Of a stretch of 64,000 bases of DNA, positions 41,614 to 50,925 are shown piece by piece (position 1 is the stretch's first letter; each line of letters starts with the position of its first letter). The notes below the pieces were generated by a model. It did no database searches. It was not told where the DNA came from and was given only the letters and a program-made list of their open reading frames with translations. The DNA is from Salinigranum halophilum. Lineage in GTDB: Archaea > Halobacteriota > Halobacteria > Halobacteriales > Haloferacaceae. Position numbers and translations under genes: made by a program. The stretch spans positions 124,001 to 188,000 of the forward strand of contig NZ_ML660182.1 of the NCBI RefSeq assembly GCF_007004735.1, given 5' to 3'.

Positions 41614-41628
41614 CAACGCTTATCAGTC
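41614..41628 (+). promoter_or_regulatory. promoter of the cold-shock protein gene
   Basis: CGCTTATCAG (about 41618-41626) lies 26-34 bases before the ATG at 41652; a leaderless transcript fits. Confidence 0.55.
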
Positions 41629-41651
41629 GGTGTCGTCTGTGTCCAAGAGCA

Positions 41652-41846
41652 ATGGCGAAAGGGAAGGTCGACTTCTTCAACGATACGGGCGGTTACGGTT
41701 TCATCAACACTGACGACGCTGACGACGACGTCTTCTTCCACATGGAGGACGTCGGTGGTCCTGACCTCGAAGAGGGGCAGGAGGTCGAGTTCGAGATTCA
41801 GGACTCACCCAAGGGTCCGCGCGCGGCGAACCTCGTCCGCCTCTAA
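41652..41846 (+). CDS. cspA: cold-shock domain protein
   Basis: A 64-residue single-stranded nucleic acid-binding protein with both RNA-binding motifs: RNP1-like GGYGFI (about 13-18) and RNP2-like DVFFHM (about 26-31). It is very acidic for a family member (DDADDD, LEEGQEVEFE), a normal haloarchaeal adaptation. It acts as an RNA chaperone. It stands alone with its own promoter. Confidence 0.95.
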   Translation: MAKGKVDFFNDTGGYGFINTDDADDDVFFHMEDVGGPDLEEGQEVEFEIQDSPKGPRAANLVRL

Positions 41847-41991
41847 GGCGACTCAGTTCTGCAGCAATTTCTCACGCCGGTGAGCAACGGCCGTGCCGTT
41901 CCCGGCATGCATCGGTCTGTCGGTGGGATTCCACTCGGGTCGCCACGGCGAACGCACAGTCTCTTTGTAACCGCCCCCCGAAGCCGCGTTC

Positions 41992-43269
41992 ATGGACGAG
42001 GAGCGATCCGTCGTGGTGTGCGGTGCGGGACTGGCCGGACTGGTGGCCGCGCGTCGACTCGCCGCCGCCGGCGCCGACGTCACGGTGTACGAAGAACGCG
42101 AGACTGTCGGGGGGCGGGTCCGGTCACGCGAACACGCAGGGTTCACGCTCGACCGCGGCTTTCAGGTGCTCTTCACCGCCTACCCGGCCGCTCGCCGGGA
42201 ACTCGACCTCGACGCGCTCGACCTTCGAAGCTTCACCCCCGGCGCGGTCATCGCCCGCCCCGGCGAGCGGTCGGTCCTCTCGGACCCGCTTCGCGACCCC
42301 ACGTCGCTCTTCGAGTCGCTGTTCAACCGCGAGGTGACGACGAGCGACAAACTCCGGACGCTGGCGCTCCGACAGGACCTCGCCAGCAAGCCGCTCGACT
42401 CGTTCTTCACGGGGGCCGACACCACCATCCGCGAGTACCTCTACGACTGGGGCTTCTCCGAGAAGTACGCCGAGAACTTCGTCGCGCCCTTCTACGGGGG
42501 TATCACGCTCGACCGGTCGTTGTCGACCTCCAGGCGCGTGTTCGAGTACACCTTCCGGATGCTGAGCGACGGGCAGACGGCAGTCCCCGCAGCGGGGATG
42601 GGCGCGATCGCCGACCAACTGGCCGCCAGTGCCGAGGCGGCGGGCGTCGATATCCGGACCGACTCGGTGGTGTACGAAGTCTCCGCCGAGAGCGACGGCG
42701 TCACGCTCGACGTCGACGGTGGCCGGGTCGACGCCGACGCCGTCGTCGTCGCCACCGACCCCCGAACCGCCGCCGAGTTGACGGCCGTCGACTCGATTCC
42801 GACCCGCGCGCGGCCGTCGACCACCCAGTACTACCGGCTCCCGGACGGGACGGACCTCGACACGAAAAAACGCATCCTCCTCAACGCCGAGTCGGCCGCG
42901 CCGAACGCCGTCGTCCCGCTCTCACAGGTGGCACCCGAGTACGCGCCCGCCGACGCCGAACTGCTGAACGCGACGTTCCTTGGTGACGAACCGCTGTCGA
43001 TGACCGACGAGGAACTGGCCGACCAGACGCGTGCGGCGCTGCGGTCGTGGTACCCCGAACGGCGGTTCGACTCGCTGGAACCGCTCGAAACCGACCGCAT
43101 CGAGTTCGCGCAGTTCGACCAGCCGCCGGGCATCCACGAGGGCCTGCCCGACGCGCGCGACCCCGACGGTGCGGTGTATCTCGCCGGCGACTACACCCAG
43201 TGGTCGTCGATTCAGGGCGCACTGGAGAGCGGGCGCGTCGCGGCGGCGGCCGTCCAGGACGACTGCTGA
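41992..43269 (+). CDS. FAD-dependent amine oxidase/desaturase-like oxidoreductase
   Basis: A 425-residue flavoprotein with the N-terminal dinucleotide fold VVCGAGLAGLVAARRLAAAG (about 8-27), the RVRS-type GGRVRSR block, and the C-terminal FAD-binding VYLAGDYTQWSSIQGALESGR. The family includes phytoene desaturases and protoporphyrinogen oxidases, and the substrate here is unknown. It lacks a signal peptide. Convergent with the E1 alpha gene after four bases. The ATG at 41992 fits the nucleotide-fold distance. Confidence 0.88.
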   Translation: MDEERSVVVCGAGLAGLVAARRLAAAGADVTVYEERETVGGRVRSREHAGFTLDRGFQVLFTAYPAARRELDLDALDLRSFTPGAVIARPGERSVLSDPLRDPTSLFESLFNREVTTSDKLRTLALRQDLASKPLDSFFTGADTTIREYLYDWGFSEKYAENFVAPFYGGITLDRSLSTSRRVFEYTFRMLSDGQTAVPAAGMGAIADQLAASAEAAGVDIRTDSVVYEVSAESDGVTLDVDGGRVDADAVVVATDPRTAAELTAVDSIPTRARPSTTQYYRLPDGTDLDTKKRILLNAESAAPNAVVPLSQVAPEYAPADAELLNATFLGDEPLSMTDEELADQTRAALRSWYPERRFDSLEPLETDRIEFAQFDQPPGIHEGLPDARDPDGAVYLAGDYTQWSSIQGALESGRVAAAAVQDDC

Positions 43270-43273
43270 CGCA

Positions 43274-44359
43274 CTACTCGCGCAGGAACGAGTCGCGGCC
43301 GTGTTCCTCCAGCGCCCGGTCGAACGACTCGCGCTGGGCGTCGATACCGGGTGTCGAGTCGGCGAAAGCGTGGTCGAACATCTCCCGTGGGTCGGGGTCG
43401 AACGACTCCGCCGCGTCGATGATGGCCGAGACGGTCTCGCGCGCCTCGGCTTCGAGTTCTTCGACGACGGTATCGTCGACGATGTCGCGCTCGCGCAGGA
43501 ACGTCTCGTACCGGTCGAGCGGGTCGCGCTCGCGCCACTGTTCGACCGTTTCCTCGTCGCGGTAGGCCGTGGGGTCGTCCGCGGTGGTGTGTGCGCCGTA
43601 GCGGTACTGGACGGCCTCGACCAGTGTCGGTCCCCCGCCGTTCCGCGCGCGCTCGACTGCCTCTTGGGTGACCCGGTAGGTCGCGAGCGGGTCCATCCCG
43701 TCGACGCGAACCCCGGGGAAGCCGTAGGCGTCGGCCTTCTCCGCGAACGTCTCGGAGGCGGTCTGCCGCTCGGCCGGGTGGGAGATGGCCCAGCCGTTGT
43801 TGTTACAGAAGAGCACGCAGGGCGTCTCGAACACGCCGGCGAAGTTGGCCGCCTCGTGGAAGTCGCCCTCGGAGGTCGAACCGTCGCCGAAGTGACAGAC
43901 GACGACGGTGTCGTCGCCCTTCAGCTTGGCACCCCACGCCAGTCCGACGGCGTGGGGAATCTGGTCGGCGATGGTGATGTTGAGCGGGGCGATGTGCTGG
44001 TCGACGAGCGACGCGTTGCCGTGTTCGTGGCCCATCCAGTAGGTGAGGTACTCGGCGGAGAGGCCCCGAACCGCGACAGCCCCGTGCTCACGGTACTGGT
44101 AGACGAGCCAGTCATCGTCGCGCAGCGCGTGGGTCGAGCCGACCTGCGAGGCCTCCTGGCCGACGGCGGGTGCGTACGTGCCGACGCGCCCCTGACGCTG
44201 CAGGCTCACCATCCGCTCGTCGAAGTGCCTGGTGAGTTTCATGTCTCGGTAGACGGCGAGCAGGCGGTCCTCGGAGAGGTCGGGGACGTCGCCGACCACC
44301 TGCCCGTCCGCGTCCAGCGTTCGCACGAAGTCTGCCTCGTCGTAGTGCTCGACGCTCAC
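43274..44359 (-). CDS. 2-oxoacid dehydrogenase E1 alpha subunit (orphan)
   Basis: Thiamin-diphosphate enzyme subunit, 361 residues from the GTG at 44359. The ThDP motif is CHFGDGSTSEGDFHEAANFAG...NNNGWAIS, with the catalytic-loop His in YRYGAHTTADDPTAYR. Family members are pyruvate or branched-chain E1 alpha subunits. The E1 beta, E2 and E3 genes are not next to it, so its partner must be encoded elsewhere. A TATA-like ATATTG (about 44381-44386) lies 22-28 bases upstream on the minus strand and supports the GTG. Confidence 0.92.
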   Translation of the reverse strand: MSVEHYDEADFVRTLDADGQVVGDVPDLSEDRLLAVYRDMKLTRHFDERMVSLQRQGRVGTYAPAVGQEASQVGSTHALRDDDWLVYQYREHGAVAVRGLSAEYLTYWMGHEHGNASLVDQHIAPLNITIADQIPHAVGLAWGAKLKGDDTVVVCHFGDGSTSEGDFHEAANFAGVFETPCVLFCNNNGWAISHPAERQTASETFAEKADAYGFPGVRVDGMDPLATYRVTQEAVERARNGGGPTLVEAVQYRYGAHTTADDPTAYRDEETVEQWRERDPLDRYETFLRERDIVDDTVVEELEAEARETVSAIIDAAESFDPDPREMFDHAFADSTPGIDAQRESFDRALEEHGRDSFLRE

Positions 44360-44427
44360 GTGTGTGGGTCTGGGGGGAGGATATTGAACGTTCGGCTCCA
44401 CGTCCAACACCGACTCGGCATCGGGGG

Positions 44428-45126
44428 TCACAACAGCTCCCGAAACCGCCCCAGCGGCGGGAACGTCAGCGCCTCGTGTCTCCCCTGGTCCCACACGACC
44501 GGCCGGAGCGAATCGGCGTCCGTGACGAGCGGCGACTGGAAGTCACGCGCGCGCATCCCGTTGACGCTGACGCCTGCGGCGACACGCGAGAAGGCCGGCA
44601 GCATCAGCACGTCCGCTGCCCGATACGTCTTCTCGCCGTAGAGGAAACAGGGCCGCTTCTGGCCCTCGATGGTGATGGTCGGGTGGTCGTGGCCGACGAC
44701 GTACAGGTCGGCCGACCCCTCGGGCTCCTCGTGGCCGTGGCAGACGAGCACGTCTCGTGCGCACCCGTCGACGCGGTACGCGTCGTGGACCGTCCGGTCC
44801 CACGCGTTCGCGAGCACCCCGTCGTGGTTGCCGGCGACGAGGACCAACTCGGCACCCGCGTCGCGACACGCCTCGTCGAGCGCGTCGAGCGTCTCCGCGG
44901 CCCGGTGTGAGACCCGACCGAACTCGTGGAGGACGTCGCCGGCGACGACGACCGTCTCGGGGCCGAGACGGTCGAGGACGTTCGACAGCCTGCCCGTGAG
45001 GTCCGCGCGCTCGCCCAGCGGCACCTCGACGTCGGAGGCCGCGGCGCGGCCGACGTGGAGGTCGGCGACGACGAGCGTTCCGGGGTCGAAGGCGACGGCG
45101 CGGTCGGCGAAGACGACGTCGAGCAC
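44428..45126 (-). CDS. metallophosphoesterase
   Basis: A 232-residue calcineurin-like phosphoesterase: the metal motifs are VVADLHVG (D-x-H), VVVAGDVLHEFG (GD), LVAGNHDG (GNHD), VLVCHGH and VVGHDHP. The family includes archaeal enzymes such as those near the DNA ligase-linked phosphoesterase; its exact substrate is unknown. The start is the GTG at 45126; longer starts at 45201 are basic and unlikely. It precedes the orphan E1 alpha gene and is divergent from the winged-helix regulator. Confidence 0.9.
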   Translation of the reverse strand: MLDVVFADRAVAFDPGTLVVADLHVGRAAASDVEVPLGERADLTGRLSNVLDRLGPETVVVAGDVLHEFGRVSHRAAETLDALDEACRDAGAELVLVAGNHDGVLANAWDRTVHDAYRVDGCARDVLVCHGHEEPEGSADLYVVGHDHPTITIEGQKRPCFLYGEKTYRAADVLMLPAFSRVAAGVSVNGMRARDFQSPLVTDADSLRPVVWDQGRHEALTFPPLGRFRELL

Positions 45127-45185
45127 GACCGTTCGTACGCGGGGGAACGCAAAAACGACGCGGGAGGACGAGCCGTGGGGACGAC

Positions 45186-45202
45186 GGCACCGTTTTATCA
45201 CC
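45186..45202 (+). promoter_or_regulatory. promoter of the winged-helix regulator gene
   Basis: CGTTTTATCA (about 45191-45200) lies 22-31 bases before the ATG at 45222; a leaderless start fits. Confidence 0.6.
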
Positions 45203-45221
45203 GCCGTCCTTCAGCCCTCTC

Positions 45222-46016
45222 ATGAGCAGGGCTCTGGAGGACAAGCGGACCGCGACGCGCCTCCGCGTGCTCGTCGAGATCACCGACCGGCAGCCGGCGG
45301 TCAGCCAGGGCGAGATCGCCGACGCCGTCGGCGTCACCTCTCAGGCGGTGAGCGAGTACATCCGAGACCTCGTCGCCGACGGCTACGTCGAGAAGGAGGG
45401 CCGTTCGCGGTACCGCACCACCAAAGAAGGAGTCGACTGGCTCTTCCGCGAGATCAAGTCGATACGGCAGTTCGCCGACCACGTCACCGAGGACGTCCTC
45501 CAGTCCGTCCAGGAGGACGCCGCGCTCGCCACCGAGCGAATCGAGGCCGGTGAGACGGTCACGCTCTCGTTGCGCGAGGGCCTCCTCCACGCGACGCCGG
45601 GCGACGAGGGCCCGGCGACGGGGACCGCCACCACGGCGGCCGAGGCCGGACAGGACGTCTCTATCACGGGGTTCGAGGGCGTCATCGACATGTCGCCCGG
45701 GACGGTCACCGTCTGTCAGGTGCCGCGCGCGCGGAACGGCGGCAGTCGCACCATCGACCTCGAGACGCTGTCGGCGGCCGCCGAGACGGCCGAACTGGTC
45801 GTCGCCGTCGGCGTCGAGGCCGTCGCGGCGCTCCGCCGCCTCGACCGCGACCCGGCGGTGAACGTCGCGGCGGGGGCCGTCGCGGCCGAGGCGGCGACGA
45901 AAGGACAGGACGTCGTCGTCGTCGCGAGCGTCGACGAGGCGGGCCGAGTGGCCGACACGCTCCGCGACAGGAACGTGACCTACGAACTGGAGCCGGTCGA
46001 GACGGAAGGAACGTAA
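45222..46016 (+). CDS. winged-helix transcriptional regulator with a sensor-like C-terminal domain
   Basis: A 264-residue protein. Residues 1-75 hold a MarR-type winged helix (TRLRVLVEITDRQPAVSQGEIADAVGVTSQAVSEYIRDLVADGYVEKEG) and a linker helix 75-120; the rest (about 150-264) is an alpha/beta domain that could bind a small ligand (LVVAVGVEAVAALRR, DVVVVASVDEAGRVADTL). Related proteins occur widely in archaea, but the ligand is unknown. Co-localisation with a phosphoesterase and a J-domain protein gives no clear hint. Confidence 0.85.
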   Translation: MSRALEDKRTATRLRVLVEITDRQPAVSQGEIADAVGVTSQAVSEYIRDLVADGYVEKEGRSRYRTTKEGVDWLFREIKSIRQFADHVTEDVLQSVQEDAALATERIEAGETVTLSLREGLLHATPGDEGPATGTATTAAEAGQDVSITGFEGVIDMSPGTVTVCQVPRARNGGSRTIDLETLSAAAETAELVVAVGVEAVAALRRLDRDPAVNVAAGAVAAEAATKGQDVVVVASVDEAGRVADTLRDRNVTYELEPVETEGT

Positions 46017-46020
46017 GCCG

Positions 46021-46635
46021 CTATGCGGTCACCGCGTCGGGCTCGGCCCCGGCGTGGTCTCGCGCCGTGGCGTACGCCTCCTGGAGCCGCTGGAACTCCT
46101 CGCGGTCACCCCCGTGGTCGGGGTGTGCCTCTTTTATCTTGGAGCGGTACGCCGACTTCACCTCCTTCGACGTGGCCGTCGGGTCGAGTTCGAGTTCGGC
46201 GAAGGCCGTACTGATGGGGTCTGCCGGTGTGTCGGGTGCGAGTTCCGGCACGTCGAACGGGAGACGTCGGCCCAGTCCGCGACCCGGCATCTCGTGTTCA
46301 CAGAGCACCGTGTACGTCCCCGCCTCCTCGATGCGGAAGTACGCCTTCGCGTCGAAGGTGATGGCGACGTCGCGCTCGGGGAGATAGAAGGCGACCGTCT
46401 CGCCGTGGACGGCCACGTCTTCGCGGAAGCGTTCGTCGATGTCGACGAGATACTGCCGTATCTCCTGCCGACGGCGGACCGTCCCGTCGATGCGCCGGCT
46501 CTGGTCGACCGGCGCCGTCGGGAACAACCGGTCGCCGACGAAGAAGACGACGGCGACACAGCACGAGGCGACGGAGCCGAGGACGACCCCGGTGAGCAGC
46601 CACGGCGGGAGCAGAGACAGCCACTCCAGTAGCAC
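46021..46635 (-). CDS. membrane-anchored J-domain protein
   Basis: A 204-residue protein with an N-terminal membrane helix (about 12-36), a beta-rich central domain (about 50-130; AVHGETVAFYLPERDVAITFDAK) and a C-terminal J domain (about 142-195) with the HPD loop (IKEAHPDHGG). The J domain stimulates an Hsp70 (DnaK), so this protein probably recruits DnaK to the cytoplasmic face of the membrane. It is convergent with the winged-helix gene; the stop codons are 4 bases apart. Confidence 0.9.
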   Translation of the reverse strand: MLLEWLSLLPPWLLTGVVLGSVASCCVAVVFFVGDRLFPTAPVDQSRRIDGTVRRRQEIRQYLVDIDERFREDVAVHGETVAFYLPERDVAITFDAKAYFRIEEAGTYTVLCEHEMPGRGLGRRLPFDVPELAPDTPADPISTAFAELELDPTATSKEVKSAYRSKIKEAHPDHGGDREEFQRLQEAYATARDHAGAEPDAVTA

Positions 46636-46765
46636 ACCTGAGACTTGGCGCGCAGGCTAAAGAACCTCTCGGCATCACCGGTCACCACCGGGACGGTCGA
46701 GAGCGGGAGTAAAGAAGTCGGCGTCGACCGCAGCAGATATGTCCGCTCGCACATAGCTTCGACGT

Positions 46766-47017
46766 ATGCCACTCGTCCGGTTCGAGGCGGCGGATACGGC
46801 GACGCACACACAGATCGGTGAGGGACTCACGCGTGTCGCCCGCGCGACCGGACGGCTGGAGACGGGCCACGCCCTCGGAACGTACGTGCTGCGCCACGAC
46901 GACGGCTGTGCGGAGTGCGGGGCGACGACCGAAGCGGGCGACACGTTCTTCCTCGACATCGACGCTGGCGACGTCTACTGTGCGACACACGGTGCGGCAC
47001 GACGGGCCGCCGAGTAA
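46766..47017 (+). CDS. small zinc-ribbon-like protein
   Basis: An 83-residue protein with a likely zinc site: Cys-x2-Cys in CAECGATTE (about 48-51) and Cys-x2-His in VYCATHGAA (about 72-75). The N-terminus is a short alpha/beta segment. A TATA-like AGATATG (about 46734-46741) lies 25-32 bases before the ATG. Function unknown. Confidence 0.78.
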   Translation: MPLVRFEAADTATHTQIGEGLTRVARATGRLETGHALGTYVLRHDDGCAECGATTEAGDTFFLDIDAGDVYCATHGAARRAAE

Positions 47018-47059
47018 CTCGCCTTCGAGTTAAGATTATATCATGTTTGACAGGTCCGG

Positions 47060-47078
47060 AACCTTCTTTATGCACACC
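47060..47078 (+). promoter_or_regulatory. promoter of ppsA
   Basis: CTTTATGC (about 47066-47073) lies 26-33 bases before the ATG at 47099 and after an AT-rich patch near 47030-47045; a leaderless start fits. Confidence 0.65.
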
Positions 47079-47098
47079 GGGGACCCAACAGACGTACT

Positions 47099-49405
47099 AT
47101 GGCAGTGCTCTGGCTGGACGATGTGCGGTCCGATGACCTGGAGACGGTCGGGGGCAAGGCGGCTTCGCTGGGCGAACTCACGGCGGCGGGGCTTCCGGTC
47201 CCGCCGGGCTTCGTCGTGACCGCCGGGACGTACCGGACGTTCATCGAGGAAGCCGGCATCGACGAGGAGTTGTTCGAGGCCGTCGACGTCGACTCGGAGG
47301 ACTCGAAGGCGCTCGCACGTGCCCACGAGCGGGCGCACGAGCTCATCATGGAGACGCCCATCCCCGACGCCGTCGCCGAGGAGATCCTGACGGCGTACCG
47401 CTCTATCGACGACGGGGAGGCGTTCGTCGCCGTCCGCTCTTCGGCGACGGCAGAGGACCTGCCCGACGCCTCGTTCGCCGGCCAGCAGGAGACGTTCCTC
47501 AACGTCCGCGAGGACGACCTGCTCCGCCGGGTCAAAGAGTGCTGGGCGTCGCTGTTCTCTCAGCGCGCTATCTACTACCGGAACCAGAAGGGGTTCGACC
47601 ACGACAAGGTCGACATCGCCGTCGTCGTCCAGCGGATGGTCGACGCCGAGAAGTCCGGCGTGATGTTCACCTCCCACCCCTCGACAGGGGAACCACGAAT
47701 CATCATCGAGGCCGCGTGGGGGCTGGGCGAGGCGGTCGTCTCCGGGGCCGTCTCCCCCGACAACTACGTCGTCAACCGCGCGACCCAGCGCACCGAGGAC
47801 GTCACCGTCGCCGACAAGAAGCTGATGCACGTGAAAGACGCCGAGACGGGCGAGACCGTCGAGCGTGAGGTCCCCGATTCGCGCCGCGAGGAACGCGTGC
47901 TCTCGGACGAGGAGATCGCCCGCCTCGTCGACCTCGGTGAGGAGGTCGAGACGCACTACGGCCAGCCACAGGACGTCGAGTGGGCCGTCTACGACGGCGA
48001 GGTGTACATGCTCCAGTCGCGACCCATCACGACTATCTCCGACACTGCCGTCTCCAACGTCGAGAACGTCTCCGGGTCGAACGGGTCCGCGGCGGACGGT
48101 GAGATGGCGGGCGGGAACGGCCAGGCCGGCGTCGGCGAGGTCGTCCTGCGCGGGTTGGGCGCGAGCCCCGGCATCGCCTCGGGGCCGGCGCGGGTCGTCA
48201 CGAAACTCGACCACCTCGACCAGGTCGCAGAAGGCGACATCATCGTCACGGAGATGACGATGCCCGACATGGTGCCCGCGATGAAGCGGGCGGCCGGCAT
48301 CGTCACCGACGAGGGCGGGATGACGTCGCACGCCGCCATCGTCTCCCGCGAACTCGGCGTCCCCGCCGTCGTCGGCTGTGGCTCCGCCACTCGGGAGCTA
48401 GAGGACGGCCAGCAGATCACCATCGACGGGGACAAGGGGACCATCCGCGAGGGCGTCGAGTCGAAGGAGAAACAGCGCCAGCCAGTCGAGGACGCCCGGC
48501 CGAAGACGCCGGTCAAACCGATGACCGCGACGGAGGTCAAGGTCAACGTCTCCATCCCCGAGGCCGCCGAGCGCGCGGCCGCCACGGGCGCGGACGGCGT
48601 CGGCCTCCTCCGCATCGAACACATGGTGCTCTCGCTGGGGAAGACGCCCGAGCGGTTCATCGAGGACAACGGCGAGCGCGCCTACGTCGACGAGATAATC
48701 GAGGGCGTCCGGACCGTCGCCGACGAGTTCTACCCCCGGCCGGTGCGCGTCCGCACGCTCGACGCTCCCTCCGACGAGTTCCGGCAGTTACAGGGCGGTG
48801 AGGACGTCCCGCGCGAGCACAACCCGATGCTCGGCTACCGCGGCATCCGGCGCTCTCTCGGTAACCCGTCGGTGTTCAAGCTCGAACTGGAGGCGTTCCG
48901 TCGGCTGTACGACATGGGGTACGACAACCTCGAGGTGATGTTCCCGCTCGTCAACGACGCGGAGGACGTCATCCGCGCCCGCAAACACATGAAGGACGCG
49001 GGCATCGACCCCGAGAAGCGCGAGTGGGGCGTGATGATCGAGACGCCCGCCTCCGCGCTTCAGGTGGGAACGATGGCGGAAGCCGGCATCGACTTCGCGT
49101 CGTTCGGCACCAACGACCTCACACAGTACACCCTCGCCGTCGACCGCAACAACGAGAACGTCGCGAGCGTCTACGACGAACTCCACCCCGCCGTGTTGGA
49201 GCTCGTCGGCTCGACCATCGAGACCTGCCGCGAACACGGCGTGAAGACGAGCATCTGCGGGCAGGCGGGCTCGAAGCCGAAGATGGTGCAGTATCTCGTC
49301 GAGTCGGGCGTCTCGTCCATCTCCGCGAACATCGACGCCGTCCGTGACGTCCAACACGAGGTCAAGCGCGTCGAACAGCGCCTGCTGCTCGACTCGGTCC
49401 GTTAA
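47099..49405 (+). CDS. ppsA: phosphoenolpyruvate synthase
   Basis: Converts pyruvate and ATP to PEP, AMP and phosphate, for gluconeogenesis. The 768-residue protein has the N-terminal ATP-grasp domain (GGKAASLGEL start, RSSATAEDLPDASFAGQQET), the phosphohistidine domain with catalytic His411 (GGMTSHAAIVSREL) and the PEP-binding TIM barrel with EMFG-like and catalytic Cys720 (TSICGQAGS). A complete enzyme. Together with pyruvate kinase at 55126 it sets flux at the PEP/pyruvate node. Its stop shares the TTAA with the convergent histidine kinase. Confidence 0.97.
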   Translation: MAVLWLDDVRSDDLETVGGKAASLGELTAAGLPVPPGFVVTAGTYRTFIEEAGIDEELFEAVDVDSEDSKALARAHERAHELIMETPIPDAVAEEILTAYRSIDDGEAFVAVRSSATAEDLPDASFAGQQETFLNVREDDLLRRVKECWASLFSQRAIYYRNQKGFDHDKVDIAVVVQRMVDAEKSGVMFTSHPSTGEPRIIIEAAWGLGEAVVSGAVSPDNYVVNRATQRTEDVTVADKKLMHVKDAETGETVEREVPDSRREERVLSDEEIARLVDLGEEVETHYGQPQDVEWAVYDGEVYMLQSRPITTISDTAVSNVENVSGSNGSAADGEMAGGNGQAGVGEVVLRGLGASPGIASGPARVVTKLDHLDQVAEGDIIVTEMTMPDMVPAMKRAAGIVTDEGGMTSHAAIVSRELGVPAVVGCGSATRELEDGQQITIDGDKGTIREGVESKEKQRQPVEDARPKTPVKPMTATEVKVNVSIPEAAERAAATGADGVGLLRIEHMVLSLGKTPERFIEDNGERAYVDEIIEGVRTVADEFYPRPVRVRTLDAPSDEFRQLQGGEDVPREHNPMLGYRGIRRSLGNPSVFKLELEAFRRLYDMGYDNLEVMFPLVNDAEDVIRARKHMKDAGIDPEKREWGVMIETPASALQVGTMAEAGIDFASFGTNDLTQYTLAVDRNNENVASVYDELHPAVLELVGSTIETCREHGVKTSICGQAGSKPKMVQYLVESGVSSISANIDAVRDVQHEVKRVEQRLLLDSVR

Positions 49406-50925
49406 TCTCGGCCGTCGACGTCGGCGACGTCCTCGGACACTGCGCTCGGGAACGTCATCGTCACCACGCTTCCCCGCGGACTGTGAGGCTCGACGACGAC
49501 CGTTCCGTCGAGCGAGGTGACGAGGCTACTGACGACCCAGACGCCGAGCTGTGAGCCGTGGCGGATCGGGTGTTCTTCCAGTCCACCGGTGAGGAGCCGC
49601 CGGTCCTCGCGGGGGATGCCCGGCCCGTCGTCGATGACACGGATAGACACCCGCTCGTCGCCGCCTTCGTGGACGCGAACGACCTCGACGCGGACCCACG
49701 GGTCGGCGCGGTCGTTGTGGACGATGGCGTTCTCTACCACCTCGTGGACGACCAGCGAGAGCGACTGAGTGGCTCGAACGACCGCCGTCCCGGGCAACGA
49801 CGTCTCGATGACCGCCCGCGGGAACTTTCGGTTCAGCCGCTCTGTCACCTCCGAGACGACCGCGACGACGTCGATAGCGGTCGTCGGGCGGTCGTCGGTG
49901 CTGACCTCCTGGTACCGACGGGCCTGCTCGCTCAGCGAGAGGAGTTCGCGCGCGGCCGCGCCGATGGTCGTCGCCGCCGTCGCCGTCTCGTCGTCCCGGT
50001 CGCTCGCCAGTGCGGCCGCGTGGCCGAGGATGATGTTGGCCTTGTTCCGCAGGTTGTGCCGGAGCACCCGGTCGAGGACGTTGATGTGCTGTCTGTACTG
50101 CGAGACGTCGTGGTGGACGAGCGCAGCCTCGAGCGGGCCGTCGCCCTCGATAGGCACGGCGAGCAGCGAGTACCACCGGCGCTCGTTCCTGGCGTGACAC
50201 GGGTACTCGACCTGTTCGGTGTCGACGTCGCCCGCGAGGACGCGCTGTATCGCCTTCGTCGCCGCGGAGGCGAAGGTGTCGTCGGCCCGTTCACACAGTT
50301 CGAGGTAGTTGGTCCCGATGTCGCTCTCGTCGGGGCCACGCCCGTTCTCTCGACCGAACTCCACCCACGACCGGTTGACGAAGCGGACGACGCCGTCGCC
50401 GTCGAGGAGCGCGATGGGAAACGGGACCGCAGAGAGCGGCTCGAACTGGGCGACAGCGTCGCCGTCGCCGTCGGTGTGTCCACCCTCGGCTGCGGCGTTC
50501 TCGCGGCCGGCGGCCTGGACGCCGCCGGCCGCCTCACGGGTCTCCGTTTCGGCTCGTCCGGCGTCGCCTGTGGGTGCGGTTCCGGTCAAGAGAGAGACGA
50601 ACGAGGGGTCGATGACCGGTACGCCAGCGGCCTGTACCCAGTCCGGGAGCGTGGCCTGTGGCGCGGCGAGCACGTAGACGTCCCCTGCGAACGCGTCGAG
50701 CCAGGGCGGCGGCTGTGACTCGAGGGCGCTGGCGTCGATGACGACACCGTCCGCGACCGGGACGTCCGCCGCAGAGAGCGACCCTGCCGAGCGCTTCAGG
50801 ACGTTTGCGGCCCCACCGTCGAGTGTCGTCGAGTGGCCGCCCCTGTCGGAGACGTAGAGCAGGGTGCCGTGGCGTGTCGACGGGAACATACGTTGCCTGG
50901 GCTGAACGACTACGCCTGCCGACAT
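49402..50925 (-). CDS. PAS-domain sensor histidine kinase
   Basis: A 507-residue soluble kinase. An N-terminal receiver-like or unknown region (about 18-115) is followed by an acidic linker, a PAS domain (about 160-275; PFPIALLDGDGVVRFVNRSWVEFG), the phosphorylated H290 in the haloarchaeal H-box VLRHNLRNKANIILGHAA and an HATPase domain (about 385-500; HEVVENAIVHN N-box, DDGPGIP G1 box). No membrane helices, so it senses a cytoplasmic signal. The ATG at 50925 has a TATA-like AAATAAAC (50947-50954) 22-29 bases upstream; an ATG at 50889 is the alternative. No response regulator adjoins it. Confidence 0.9.
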   Translation of the reverse strand: MSAGVVVQPRQRMFPSTRHGTLLYVSDRGGHSTTLDGGAANVLKRSAGSLSAADVPVADGVVIDASALESQPPPWLDAFAGDVYVLAAPQATLPDWVQAAGVPVIDPSFVSLLTGTAPTGDAGRAETETREAAGGVQAAGRENAAAEGGHTDGDGDAVAQFEPLSAVPFPIALLDGDGVVRFVNRSWVEFGRENGRGPDESDIGTNYLELCERADDTFASAATKAIQRVLAGDVDTEQVEYPCHARNERRWYSLLAVPIEGDGPLEAALVHHDVSQYRQHINVLDRVLRHNLRNKANIILGHAAALASDRDDETATAATTIGAAARELLSLSEQARRYQEVSTDDRPTTAIDVVAVVSEVTERLNRKFPRAVIETSLPGTAVVRATQSLSLVVHEVVENAIVHNDRADPWVRVEVVRVHEGGDERVSIRVIDDGPGIPREDRRLLTGGLEEHPIRHGSQLGVWVVSSLVTSLDGTVVVEPHSPRGSVVTMTFPSAVSEDVADVDGRD

